Shown here piece after piece: positions 43,610 through 51,543 of a DNA stretch of 64,000 bases. Source of the stretch: Paenimyroides baculatum (GTDB taxonomy: Bacteria > Bacteroidota > Bacteroidia > Flavobacteriales > Flavobacteriaceae); NCBI RefSeq assembly GCF_008629655.1, contig NZ_VWSG01000003.1, positions 224,366 to 288,365 of the forward strand. Direction: 5' to 3'. The notes beneath the pieces are model-generated. The model saw only the letters and a program-made list of their open reading frames with translations, did not search any database and had not been told where the DNA came from. The translations under genes were made by a program, and so were the position numbers. How positions within the stretch are numbered: the first letter of the stretch is position 1; each line of letters starts with the position of its first letter.

Positions 43610-43640
43610 AAAAACTCCTAAATTTCTTTAGGAGTTTTTA
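43610..43640 (-). terminator. Terminator of the tRNA-Thr cluster
   Basis: On the minus strand the hairpin ACTCCTAAA-GAAA-TTTAGGAGT with a following T run lies 10 to 35 bases past the 3' end of the last tRNA. It is the inverted copy of the prfB terminator. Confidence 0.8.
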
Positions 43641-43649
43641 GTTTTATTG

Positions 43650-43723
43650 AGCCTCTAGAGGGACTCGAACCCACGACCTGCTGATTACAAATCAGCTGCT
43701 CTAGCCAGCTGAGCTACAGAGGC
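43650..43723 (-). tRNA. tRNA-Thr(UGU), third in the transcript
   Basis: A 74-base cloverleaf. Acceptor stem GCCTCTG with TAGAGGC, D-arm with CAGCTGGCTAGAG, anticodon arm GCTGA-TTTGTAA-TCAGC (anticodon UGU) and T-arm GGGTTCGAGTCCC. CCA is not encoded. It is one of three copies; the sequence differs from the copy at 43875 by one acceptor/T-arm base. Confidence 0.95.
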
Positions 43724-43768
43724 AAAATAATATTGTAAATTCAGTAAAAAATCAAATTAAAAATTTTG

Positions 43769-43842
43769 AGCCTCTAGAGGGACTCGAACCCACGACCTGC
43801 TGATTACAAATCAGCTGCTCTAGCCAGCTGAGCTACAGAGGC
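43769..43842 (-). tRNA. tRNA-Thr(UGU), second in the transcript
   Basis: Identical over 74 bases to the copy at 43650-43723, with the same UGU anticodon in loop TTTGTAA. The 45-base spacer to the next copy is AT-rich. Confidence 0.95.
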
Positions 43843-43874
43843 AAAATAATATTTTCAATTTGATTAAGAACTTG

Positions 43875-43948
43875 AGCCTCTGGAGGGACTCGAACCCACG
43901 ACCTGCTGATTACAAATCAGCTGCTCTAGCCAGCTGAGCTACAGAGGC
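43875..43948 (-). tRNA. tRNA-Thr(UGU), first in the transcript
   Basis: 74 bases; differs from the other two near the 3' end of the T-arm/acceptor junction (CTCCAGAGGC instead of CTCTAGAGGC). Anticodon UGU. It is closest to the promoter at 43964. Confidence 0.95.
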
Positions 43949-43963
43949 GACTCATTTACGGTT

Positions 43964-43994
43964 GCAAATATACTGCTGTTTTTTTATTTTGCAA
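43964..43994 (-). promoter_or_regulatory. Promoter of the tRNA-Thr cluster
   Basis: On the minus strand a -33 TTG (43994-43992) and a perfect -7 TATATTTGC (43972-43964) are separated by 19 bases, 15 bases before the 5' end of the first tRNA. It is the best-formed promoter in the window, along with 2476 and 29101. Confidence 0.8.
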
Positions 43995-44028
43995 GTGCTT
44001 CCGTAACTTTTTTGTCAGTTTTTTTTAA

Positions 44029-44295
44029 CTATAAAGCGTTAATTTTTTCAACCAATTGATTAGCAGTTCCTTCTAAATCTGAATAAATTGCTTTGAAGTG
44101 TGCTTTTTTATTTTCTGCTTTTTTATCGTTTACACGCTCAATTAAAGTATCAAATTTATTAATTGCTTCATCTATAATTGCTTGCGATTCATCTGTTGGT
44201 TTTCCTGCTGTAGAAAGCTCCCAAATGTAAACTGCTTCAATAATATCACCCAATACAAAATTGATATCTTTTTTTAAAGTTCTAACGTTTGCCAT
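44029..44295 (-). CDS. Small conserved hypothetical protein
   Basis: 88 residues, predicted all-helical and cytosolic (ANVRTLKKDINFVLGDIIEAVYIWELSTAGKP, then AIIDEAINKFDTLIERVNDKKAE). No cysteine or catalytic motif. Similar small proteins occur in Flavobacteriaceae next to manA. It follows manA by 10 bases, so it is the second gene of that operon. Function is unknown. Confidence 0.75.
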   Translation of the reverse strand: MANVRTLKKDINFVLGDIIEAVYIWELSTAGKPTDESQAIIDEAINKFDTLIERVNDKKAENKKAHFKAIYSDLEGTANQLVEKINAL

Positions 44296-44305
44296 AATTC
44301 AATAA

Positions 44306-45319
44306 TTATAATTTATTAATAAATACTTCTAATAAGGTTGCATTGCCTTGTAAGGCAAAATTGTTTAATTGTGCCGGTACTAAAACGGTATCGCCTTGTT
44401 TTATTTCAAAACGTTCGTTTTGGGTTACCAAAGCCGCATTTCCTTCTGTGCAAATATACACCAAAAAACAATCGTTGTTTTTAGTTATTTCATAAGAAGA
44501 CGTTAAAGACACAATGTTGGTTGTAAAGAACGGACAATCGATCAGTTTTACCGATTCATCGTCAATTTTTACGTATTCTATTTTTGGATCTTTTTTGTTG
44601 TAATCAATAGCTTCTAAAGCTAAATCTACATGAAGTTCGCGTTCGTTTCCTTGATCGTCTACCCTATCCCAATCATAAACTCGATACGTAATATCTGATG
44701 TTTGTTGGATTTCTGCCAATAAAATTCCGCCGCCAATGGCATGAATGGTTCCGGTTTCAATAAAAAACACGTCGCCTTTTTTTACGTAATATTCCTGTAA
44801 AACGCTTGGAAGTGTTTTATTTTTTAGGTGATCTAAATATTCTTCGGAAGAGCTATCTTCTTTAAATCCTAAAATAATTCGAGCATTTTCATCGGCTTGC
44901 ATTACGTACCACATTTCGGTTTTTCCGAAAGAATTGTGTCGTTTTTTTGCCAATTCGTCGTTAGGGTGCAGTTGAATAGACAAATCTGTTTTTGCATCTA
45001 AAAACTTAAATAACAAAGGAAACTGCTTACCGTATTTTTGATAAACTTTTGTTCCTAATATTTCGTTTGGATACAAATCAATCAATTCTGCTAACGATTT
45101 TTCTTTATAAATACCGTTGGTTACAATATTTACATCGGTATCAATCATAGAAATTTCCCAGCTTTCGCCAATATTATCGTGTGAAAGTTCTTTTCCCAAC
45201 GACAGAAGTTTGTTACCACCCCAGATTCGTTCTTTTAAAATAGGCTGAAATTGGATCGGGTAACTTTTGAAAGCGGTTGAATTTGACTGATTATTTATAT
45301 GTTGTTTAATTGAATTCAA
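44306..45319 (-). CDS. manA: Mannose-6-phosphate isomerase class I
   Basis: 337 residues. Type I PMI motifs are visible: KERIWGGNKL, GESWEISM, SIQLHPNDELAKK (zinc His), GKTEMWYVMQA and FFIETGTIHAIGGG. It interconverts fructose-6-phosphate and mannose-6-phosphate, feeding GDP-mannose and surface polysaccharides, which fits the polysaccharide operon at the window end. The product may act on other aldoses. Confidence 0.93.
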   Translation of the reverse strand: MNSIKQHINNQSNSTAFKSYPIQFQPILKERIWGGNKLLSLGKELSHDNIGESWEISMIDTDVNIVTNGIYKEKSLAELIDLYPNEILGTKVYQKYGKQFPLLFKFLDAKTDLSIQLHPNDELAKKRHNSFGKTEMWYVMQADENARIILGFKEDSSSEEYLDHLKNKTLPSVLQEYYVKKGDVFFIETGTIHAIGGGILLAEIQQTSDITYRVYDWDRVDDQGNERELHVDLALEAIDYNKKDPKIEYVKIDDESVKLIDCPFFTTNIVSLTSSYEITKNNDCFLVYICTEGNAALVTQNERFEIKQGDTVLVPAQLNNFALQGNATLLEVFINKL

Positions 45320-45388
45320 TTTTAAATGCGTTCGATTAAATTAAGTTTGCAATGTACAAATTTTATTAAAATATTTTTTCTAAAAATA

Positions 45389-45799
45389 TCATAAACCACA
45401 ATACTTAACGAAATTTCGAGGGGTTTCGTACAAGGTTATTTCCAAATCTAACTTTAAAGGAAGGCGTTTTCGCAATTTATGCCAGATAACGTATGCAATA
45501 TGTTCTGCCGTTGGATTCAATTCTTGGAATTCAGGCACATCTAAATTCAGGTTTTTATGATCGAAAGGAACTTCTACTTCTTCGTAAATAATATCGCTTA
45601 AATCTTTAATATCGATCACATAACCTGTTTCAGGATTTACCGTTCCGGTAACTTCTACAATTAATTCGTAGTTGTGTCCGTGAAAATTAGGATTGTTGCA
45701 TTTACCAAAAATCTTCTGGTTTTTTTCATCAGACCAATCTTTGCGGTATAAACGGTGCGCCGCGTTAAAATGCGCTTTTCTACAAACAGTAACTCTCAT
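45389..45799 (-). CDS. queD: 6-carboxytetrahydropterin synthase QueD
   Basis: 136 residues. The catalytic and zinc-binding features CRKAHFNAAHRLYRKDWSD, KCNNPNFHGHNYELIVEV and the later PFDHKNLN and PTAEHIAYVIW are those of QueD, the first dedicated enzyme after GTP cyclohydrolase in queuosine synthesis. It lies 3 bases after idi. Confidence 0.93.
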   Translation of the reverse strand: MRVTVCRKAHFNAAHRLYRKDWSDEKNQKIFGKCNNPNFHGHNYELIVEVTGTVNPETGYVIDIKDLSDIIYEEVEVPFDHKNLNLDVPEFQELNPTAEHIAYVIWHKLRKRLPLKLDLEITLYETPRNFVKYCGL

Positions 45800-45802
45800 A
45801 AA

Positions 45803-46333
45803 TTAAACTTTCTGTGCTTCGATGTGATGATAAAACTTATCGAAAATAATTTTAAACCATTCGGTATAAACTTCCGGATGCTGCAGCATGTCTTGCTTTA
45901 CAGCTTCAATACTCATCCATTTCCAGCTTTCAACTTCTTCTTTATTGATCGAAGGATTTTCGTTAAAATAACCAACCATAACATGATCAAATTCATGTTC
46001 GGTTAAACCGTTATCAAACGGAGCCTTGTAAATAAACGAAAACAATTCTTTTAATTCAACCGAAAAACCCATTTCTTCAAACAAACGTCGTTTACCTGCA
46101 TTGATATTACTTTCACCGTTACGCTGATGACTGCAACATGTATTGGTCCACAACAAAGGCGAATGATATTTACCCGCAGCGCGCTGTTGCAACATGATTT
46201 CGTTTTTATCGTTCAAAATAAAAACAGAAAAAGCCCGGTGTAACAAAGCTTCTTCATGTGCCTGTAGCTTGGGCATTAAGCCAATTGGCTCGTCTTTTTC
46301 GTTAACTAAAATTACTTGTTCTTCGGTTATCAT
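45803..46333 (-). CDS. idi: Isopentenyl-diphosphate delta-isomerase type 1
   Basis: 176 residues of Nudix fold. LHRAFSVFILNDKNEIMLQQR, catalytic Cys in WTNTCCSHQRNGE, Nudix GKRRLFEEMG and HEFDHVMVGY are clear. It interconverts IPP and DMAPP. A type 1 Idi is expected where isopentenyl diphosphate comes from the mevalonate pathway, as in Flavobacteriia. It has a -7 TAAATTTG at 46360-46353. Confidence 0.95.
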   Translation of the reverse strand: MITEEQVILVNEKDEPIGLMPKLQAHEEALLHRAFSVFILNDKNEIMLQQRAAGKYHSPLLWTNTCCSHQRNGESNINAGKRRLFEEMGFSVELKELFSFIYKAPFDNGLTEHEFDHVMVGYFNENPSINKEEVESWKWMSIEAVKQDMLQHPEVYTEWFKIIFDKFYHHIEAQKV

Positions 46334-46352
46334 AGTTTATTAAAGCAAATAT

Positions 46353-46360
46353 CAAATTTA
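46353..46360 (-). promoter_or_regulatory. -7 promoter element of the idi-queD operon
   Basis: The minus strand reads TAAATTTG, a perfect TAnnTTTG match, 19 bases before the idi ATG. Confidence 0.55.
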
Positions 46361-46380
46361 CCACAATTAATACAAATAAA

Positions 46381-46408
46381 AAACACCCTTCTTTCAAAGG
46401 GTGCTTTT
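46381..46408 (-). terminator. Terminator after the T9SS cargo gene
   Basis: Stem CACCCTT (46384-46390) with AAGGGTG (46397-46403) and a T run on the minus strand, 15-35 bases past the stop at 46423. Confidence 0.75.
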
Positions 46409-46422
46409 TGTTGATTTTTCTG

Positions 46423-47724
46423 TTATTTTACAATAATTCTGTTTGTTGTTATTTCACCGTTATAGGTTGATACTATTAAATAAACTCCGGCTGTTGAAAA
46501 TTTGGTTTCAAACACATGACTATTGATGTTGTTCATTTCTTGTTTGTTGATCAATCGACCATCAACTGTAAAAACATGAATATTTAAATTAGTCGGTTTT
46601 CCAAAATTGTACGCAACATTAACCGTTTCGTTGATGTTTACAGGGTTTGGATACGCATTCACTTTTGAGTTTGAAACGGTTTCAGGTTTTGAATTTTCTT
46701 TTGCTTTGGTTGTGTATCCTACAGAAAAGGTATCATATCCGTTTCCGTCTGCATCAAACATAACATTTTCAAAAACTAATTGGTTTCCTTCTACTTTTCC
46801 TTGAACTCTTAAAACGTTACTGTTTGCAAATGATGTTTCGTTTTGATTGATCAACAACTCATACGTTCCAGTTGACTTTAACGATCCTAAATTAAAACGT
46901 AACGTAGTTAAATTAGATGCTGTATTTGTTTGAACCAACCACGATGAATCTAAAATTTCGTAATCGTTTGCTTTTACAAATGATGTATTTTCATTGGTTG
47001 TTCCAATAAACAAATATTCGTTGTTGTTAAAACCGTTCGTGCTGATTTCGATACGCTTATCAACAGAATTAACCGTTTCGGCTTTGTTCAAACCAAAATA
47101 ATCGCTTTTACCAACACCTGTAATGTTTGTATTATACTGTGCGTTTAAGTTGTTGTTCCACATCTGTTTTCCGTTAGCATCTACATAATTTGCAGGATTT
47201 ATTAACGAAATTCCATATTTTACAGATAAATACGTTTGAATTTGTTGATGATCTAATTCTGTGAATTTATCATTTACATAAATTACTTCGTAAACATCGG
47301 TTAAATCGTTTTGCGCATCAGAAACAGCCACGTAATTTTTATCGCCATTTGCATGCGGATAATCAAAACCATATTTTACAATAGCTCCGGTTTTTCTTTT
47401 CTGATCAACCGTAGCAGCATCGTGGTAATTAATATTATGCGTTGTTACATTGTGCTGTGCACATGTAAATGTAAAATTCAATAAATCTTTTTCAACAGTA
47501 TCTTCAGACTTGAAAACCATGTAAAAGTTTGAATTTCCTGCACCAATATTCGTTACTAACGATTGATTTGTACCCTGACTCAACGAGGCATTTTTATTAA
47601 ATACCTGTTTTGTATTTTGCGTTTTACTTGGTTTTGCCCAAAATGTTGCTCTGTTTTCAAAGGTTTGAGCAAATGTTGTTACAGATGTAAATAAAACTGC
47701 TGCTAAAAGTATTTTTCTTTTCAT
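46423..47724 (-). CDS. Secreted protein with type IX secretion C-terminal sorting domain
   Basis: 433 residues. Signal peptide KRKILLAAVLFTSVTTFAQ (about 19). The body contains DQQIQTYLSVKYGIS-like segments (HHQQIQTYLSVKYGISL) that occur in surface T9SS cargo. The last ~80 residues (NAYPNPVNINETVNVAYNF, then NIHVFTVDGRLINKQ and FSTAGVYLIVS, ending RIIVK) are a type A CTD, so it is exported across the outer membrane by the gliding/T9SS machinery. The mature function is unknown; adhesin or envelope-surface role is only a guess. Confidence 0.85.
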   Translation of the reverse strand: MKRKILLAAVLFTSVTTFAQTFENRATFWAKPSKTQNTKQVFNKNASLSQGTNQSLVTNIGAGNSNFYMVFKSEDTVEKDLLNFTFTCAQHNVTTHNINYHDAATVDQKRKTGAIVKYGFDYPHANGDKNYVAVSDAQNDLTDVYEVIYVNDKFTELDHQQIQTYLSVKYGISLINPANYVDANGKQMWNNNLNAQYNTNITGVGKSDYFGLNKAETVNSVDKRIEISTNGFNNNEYLFIGTTNENTSFVKANDYEILDSSWLVQTNTASNLTTLRFNLGSLKSTGTYELLINQNETSFANSNVLRVQGKVEGNQLVFENVMFDADGNGYDTFSVGYTTKAKENSKPETVSNSKVNAYPNPVNINETVNVAYNFGKPTNLNIHVFTVDGRLINKQEMNNINSHVFETKFSTAGVYLIVSTYNGEITTNRIIVK

Positions 47725-47772
47725 AATGTTTTGTATTTTAATCTAATATACAAATTAAATTGAAATGAAAAT

Positions 47773-47803
47773 AAAAAAAACTCATAGAAAATATGAGTTT
47801 ATC
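47773..47803 (-). terminator. Terminator after the DUF721 gene
   Basis: Stem AAACTCATA (47778-47786) with TATGAGTTT (47792-47800), followed on the minus strand by a T run. It overlaps the DUF721 stop codon. Confidence 0.8.
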
Positions 47804-48116
47804 TTAAAATTATTTTTTTTATTACTTCCTTACCTAAATCTTCATTTATCATGGTAATGATTTTATCTAAACCGTAGCTTAATTCTTCTCGCAACACATT
47901 GGATGATAACGCAACAAACAGTGTATCCTTCCGCAATTCTACCTGTTGTGTGTAAGCTGCAATTCCGGGACCTAAAAGTTTTATCCAGGCTTCGCGAACA
48001 TTTAATTTATCGATACCTTTTTCTAAATTATAGCCCGTGATCATTTTACCCAAAACATCTTGAATAGACGATTCTTCGTGTGATCTTTTATAAGGATTAA
48101 ATTTTTTATTATTCAT
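47799..48116 (-). CDS. DUF721 (DciA-like) domain protein
   Basis: 105 residues. The core VREAWIKLLGPGIAAYTQQVELRKDTLFVALSSNVLREELSYG is the DUF721 KH-like fold of DciA, which in many bacteria without DnaC loads the replicative helicase DnaB. This member is short and lacks an N-terminal extension, as in other Bacteroidota; a helicase-loader role is therefore likely but unproven here. It overlaps the lipocalin gene by 8 bases. Confidence 0.85.
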   Translation of the reverse strand: MNNKKFNPYKRSHEESSIQDVLGKMITGYNLEKGIDKLNVREAWIKLLGPGIAAYTQQVELRKDTLFVALSSNVLREELSYGLDKIITMINEDLGKEVIKKIILR

Positions 48117-48531
48117 TTACTACAATCGGCGTAAACCTTTTATATGTGTATTTTATGTCGTTTTGGTTAATAATTACCAATTCGTCTTTTGTAAGTTTAT
48201 CAACCTTTTCTGTCCATTTGGCGTAATCTGTAGAATATTTCAGATATGTTGCATTGGCAGAATCTAAAACTGTGAACTGTTCTTTTATACCGTTTGTTTG
48301 ATTTTTTCCATCGAACTGCGGTACAACTTTAGTACGTGTTCCCTTTAAATCTTTCAAATCAAAAAAATCTACGTTGTTGTTCGATTGAAATTCTTTGGTA
48401 TCGCCGTCTGCAGTTTTTACTTCGTTGATTTCCCAATAACCGTTTAAATTCTTCAATTCTTCGGCAGAAATTGATTTGGAACAAGAAACTGCCAACAAAC
48501 TAAAAGCAAATAAGCCTAAAATATTTTTCAT
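48109..48531 (-). CDS. Lipocalin-like lipoprotein
   Basis: 140 residues. Lipoprotein signal ILGLFAFSLLAVSCSKS (lipobox Cys about 17), then LNGYWEINEVKTADGD, the first strand of a lipocalin-like domain, and a beta-rich body ending YTYKRF. Function unknown. It starts on the last base of the ftsY stop and lies between ftsY and a DUF721 gene, so it is carried in this operon. Confidence 0.8.
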   Translation of the reverse strand: MKNILGLFAFSLLAVSCSKSISAEELKNLNGYWEINEVKTADGDTKEFQSNNNVDFFDLKDLKGTRTKVVPQFDGKNQTNGIKEQFTVLDSANATYLKYSTDYAKWTEKVDKLTKDELVIINQNDIKYTYKRFTPIVVNE

Positions 48532-49484
48532 TATTTAAAGAATGAATCTACGAATTCGTATTTATTAAAAACCTGTAAATCTTCGATCCCTTCTCCTACT
48601 CCAATATATTTTACGGGAATTTGAAACTGATCTGAAATACCAATTACCACGCCGCCTTTTGCCGTGCCGTCTAACTTTGTTACTGCTAACGATGAAACTT
48701 CGGTTGCTGCAGTGAATTGTTTTGCCTGCTCAAATGCGTTTTGACCGGTAGATCCGTCTAAAACCAACATAACATCGTGCGGTGCATCGCCAATAACCTT
48801 CTGCATTACGCGTTTTACCTTGGTTAATTCGTTCATTAAATTCACCTTGTTGTGCAAACGTCCGGCAGTATCAATAATAACTACATCGGCATTTTGTGCA
48901 ACCGCAGATTCTAATGTATCAAACGCAACTGAAGCCGGATCTGATCCCATTTGCTGTTTCACGATAGGCACCTGAACGCGATCTGCCCAAATCTGCAACT
49001 GATCGATAGCTGCTGCACGAAAAGTATCTGCTGCACCTAAAACCACGTTATGACCTGCTTTTTTGAACTGATACGCCAGTTTACCAATAGTTGTTGTTTT
49101 ACCAACACCATTTACACCGACAACCATGATAACGTAAGGTTTTTTATCTTTAGGAACATCGAATTCTGTAGCTTCGCCCGATTTTGTTTCAGAAAGTAAT
49201 CCTGAAATTTCTTCGCGCAAAATTTTGTTCAGCTCGTCGGTTCCCAAATATTTATCTTCGGCTACACGCTTTTCAATACGGTTGATAATCTTCAAAGTGG
49301 TATTCACACCTACGTCTGAGGTGATTAAGATATCTTCCAGATTATCTAAAACATCGTCATCTACTTTTGATTTTCCGGCAACTGCTTTTGACAGTTTATC
49401 AAAAAAAGATTCTTTTGACTTTTCAAGCCCTTTATCAAGTGTTTCTTTCTTTTCTGATGAAAATAAACGCTTAAAAAAACTCAT
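48531..49484 (-). CDS. ftsY: Signal recognition particle receptor FtsY
   Basis: 317 residues. The short N-terminal region lacks a large acidic A domain and begins with MSFFKRLFSSEKK, then the N domain, then the G domain with GVNGVGKTTTIGK, DTFRAAAIDQL, DTAGRLHNK and TKLDGTAKGG. It docks ribosome-nascent-chain complexes with SRP at the membrane for cotranslational insertion. Confidence 0.96.
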   Translation of the reverse strand: MSFFKRLFSSEKKETLDKGLEKSKESFFDKLSKAVAGKSKVDDDVLDNLEDILITSDVGVNTTLKIINRIEKRVAEDKYLGTDELNKILREEISGLLSETKSGEATEFDVPKDKKPYVIMVVGVNGVGKTTTIGKLAYQFKKAGHNVVLGAADTFRAAAIDQLQIWADRVQVPIVKQQMGSDPASVAFDTLESAVAQNADVVIIDTAGRLHNKVNLMNELTKVKRVMQKVIGDAPHDVMLVLDGSTGQNAFEQAKQFTAATEVSSLAVTKLDGTAKGGVVIGISDQFQIPVKYIGVGEGIEDLQVFNKYEFVDSFFK

Positions 49485-49502
49485 ATCTACAATTTTTAAG
49501 TA

Positions 49503-49511
49503 ACAAATATA
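49503..49511 (-). promoter_or_regulatory. -7 promoter element of ftsY
   Basis: The minus strand reads TATATTTGT, a perfect TAnnTTTGY match, 18 bases before the ftsY ATG. Confidence 0.6.
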
Positions 49512-49560
49512 CTGATATTAATTTTAGAATTTCTGATAAAAATCATTCCCTCTAAAATAA

Positions 49561-49595
49561 AAAAAAGCTACCTAATAATTTAGATAGCTTTTATG
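49561..49595 (-). terminator. Terminator after the DUF4295 gene
   Basis: AAAGCTA (49564-49570) pairs with TAGCTTT (49585-49591) around an AT-rich interior; a T run follows on the minus strand. Confidence 0.7.
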
Positions 49596-49611
49596 TGTAT
49601 TTGGTGGATGA

Positions 49612-49764
49612 TTATTTTTTTGCTAAAAATTCATCTACTAATTCAGGAGCCATAACTGACTCAACGAATGTGTAAGCACCTGTTTTTGGAGACTTAACCA
49701 TTTTAATTGCTTTGGTTAATTTTTTTGAACTCCCCTGTAATGTTGCTACGGTTTTCTTTGCCAT
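49612..49764 (-). CDS. DUF4295 family protein, probable ribosomal protein bL38
   Basis: A 50-residue gene: MAKKTVATLQGSSKKL at the start and VDEFLAKK at the end, basic in the first half, with KMVKSPKTGAYTF in the middle. This is the Bacteroidota-specific DUF4295 family. It lies 11 bases after rpmG and behind rpmB, so it belongs to a ribosomal-protein operon. I recall that a protein of this type was described as a new large-subunit protein (bL38) in a Flavobacterium ribosome structure; that identity is from memory and should be treated as likely, not proven. Confidence 0.85.
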   Translation of the reverse strand: MAKKTVATLQGSSKKLTKAIKMVKSPKTGAYTFVESVMAPELVDEFLAKK

Positions 49765-49775
49765 GACTAACTAAA

Positions 49776-49964
49776 TTATTTAATTTCTTTATGAACTGTT
49801 ACTTTCTTTAAGATAGGATTGAATTTTTTGATTTCCATTCTATCTGGAGTATTTTTCTTGTTTTTTGTAGTAATATAACGTGATGTACCTGGTAATCCAG
49901 TTGCTTTATGCTCAGTACATTCTAAAATCACTTGAATTCTATTTCCTTTTGCTTTCTTTGCCAT
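49776..49964 (-). CDS. rpmG: 50S ribosomal protein L33
   Basis: 62 residues: [41 protein letters not shown] and a basic tail. It is the Cys-poor form (single ECTEH cysteine without a zinc ribbon) typical of rpmG2. It sits between rpmB and DUF4295. Confidence 0.95.
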   Translation of the reverse strand: MAKKAKGNRIQVILECTEHKATGLPGTSRYITTKNKKNTPDRMEIKKFNPILKKVTVHKEIK

Positions 49965-49992
49965 TGTGATGGAATTTTAATGGTGAACTGAA

Positions 49993-50229
49993 TTACTTTA
50001 ATAATCCGTTTGCTTTAGCTTCTTTCAAAACTGCTGCAATACCTTTTTTGTTAATTGTTTTTAATGCAGATGTAGATACTTTTAAAGTTACCCATCTGTC
50101 TTCTTCAACTATGTAGAAACGTTTCTTTACTAAATTCACAGAAAACTTTCTCTTAGTTTTGTTCATAGCGTGAGACACGTTGTTTCCAACCATGGCTCTT
50201 TTACCTGTAATTTGACAAACTCTTGACAT
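49993..50229 (-). CDS. rpmB: 50S ribosomal protein L28
   Basis: 78 residues: [28 protein letters not shown] is the L28 signature and the C-terminus is [23 protein letters not shown]. First gene of the L28-L33-DUF4295 group, 60 bases downstream of cinA. Confidence 0.96.
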   Translation of the reverse strand: MSRVCQITGKRAMVGNNVSHAMNKTKRKFSVNLVKKRFYIVEEDRWVTLKVSTSALKTINKKGIAAVLKEAKANGLLK

Positions 50230-50289
50230 TATTTCTTACTTTTAAAATCAGTGTGCAAAATAACAAATTAAAATTTATTAAAACAAATG

Positions 50290-51543
50290 TTATTGGTTAT
50301 TTTTTAAATATTTATACAGAATTAACCATGTTTTTTCTACCGCTGCCTGTATTACCTTATTTCTTGGCTGACCAAAATTAAAAGTGAAGGACTCTACTTT
50401 ATCGTTAAAAACAAATGCCATGCAAACAGTTCCTACTTCTGCATCGCCATCGCCTTTTAACGGACCTGCATTTCCAGTAGTTGAAATAGCCAAATCGGTT
50501 TTGAAAATTCTTTTTGCACCAAGAGCCATTTCGCGCGCAACTTCTTCGCTTACTACACTAAATGTATCAATAGTTTGCTGCTGAATACCTAAAATATTTA
50601 CTTTAGATTCGGTTGCATAGGTTACGGCACTTCCTTTAAAATATCCTGAAGATCCTTCTACCGATGTTAATTTTTGAGCAATGCTTCCACCTGTACAACT
50701 TTCGGCAGTTGCAATTGTCAAGCCGCTTTGTTTTAAAAGCAACACAACTTCGTTAAACAGCGAATCGGCATTTGTTATTCCGATAAAAAATTCAGGAATC
50801 AATAGTTGCAATTCTGAAGTTTTATTGATGATCTCGGCTTCAATTTCATCAACAGAACTTCCGGTTTTACTTAATCGTAAACGCACCAAACCAAATTGAG
50901 GCAAATACGCCAAATGGATGTTTAAAAGCTGTAAACTATCTTCCCATTTTTCAATCTTTTCTGCCAATAAACTTTCGCCGATTCCAACAGTTAAAACAGT
51001 TTTATGAACGATTGCTTCTAACTTAAACTGTTCTTTTATATAAGGAAGTAATTTTTCGGTAACCAGATATTTCATTTCGTAAGGCACACCCGGTAACGAC
51101 ACAAAAGTTGTTTGTTCTTTTACCATTAACATTCCCGGAGCTGTACCAACTTCGTTAAACAAAACCGTACAATTAGACGGAACATAAGCCTGCTGACGGT
51201 TCATTTCGGTAATTGGGCGGTTGTAATAACCTTCGATCAGCTTTTTTACGTGAAGATAGACCTCATCGTTAAAAACCAATTCATCATTAAAATAATGTGC
51301 TAACGTTTTTTTGGTAACATCATCTTTTGTCGGACCCAAACCGCCGGTAAGTACAACCAGATCAACCTGATTTTGATACCTATTTATTGTATTGGTAATA
51401 ACTTCAATGGTATCAGAAATTGCTACTTTTTCTAAAACTGAACAACCAATTGCCTCTAATTCCTGACCTATAAAAACACTGTTGGTATCAATTACCTGTC
51501 CAATTAACAGCTCATCTCCTATTGTTACAATTACCGCTTTCAT
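50290..51543 (-). CDS. cinA: CinA family nicotinamide-nucleotide amidohydrolase
   Basis: 417 residues. N-terminal MoCF-like domain (VTIGDELLIGQVIDTNSVFI, LTGGLGPTKDDVT) and C-terminal amidase-like domain (TAESCTGGSIAQKL, GSSGYFKGSAVTYA, STTGNAGP). The full-length protein couples ADP-ribose pyrophosphatase and NMN deamidase activity in NAD recycling, and is also named competence/damage-inducible. Start overlaps the FAH-family stop by one base. Confidence 0.94.
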   Translation of the reverse strand: MKAVIVTIGDELLIGQVIDTNSVFIGQELEAIGCSVLEKVAISDTIEVITNTINRYQNQVDLVVLTGGLGPTKDDVTKKTLAHYFNDELVFNDEVYLHVKKLIEGYYNRPITEMNRQQAYVPSNCTVLFNEVGTAPGMLMVKEQTTFVSLPGVPYEMKYLVTEKLLPYIKEQFKLEAIVHKTVLTVGIGESLLAEKIEKWEDSLQLLNIHLAYLPQFGLVRLRLSKTGSSVDEIEAEIINKTSELQLLIPEFFIGITNADSLFNEVVLLLKQSGLTIATAESCTGGSIAQKLTSVEGSSGYFKGSAVTYATESKVNILGIQQQTIDTFSVVSEEVAREMALGAKRIFKTDLAISTTGNAGPLKGDGDAEVGTVCMAFVFNDKVESFTFNFGQPRNKVIQAAVEKTWLILYKYLKNNQ

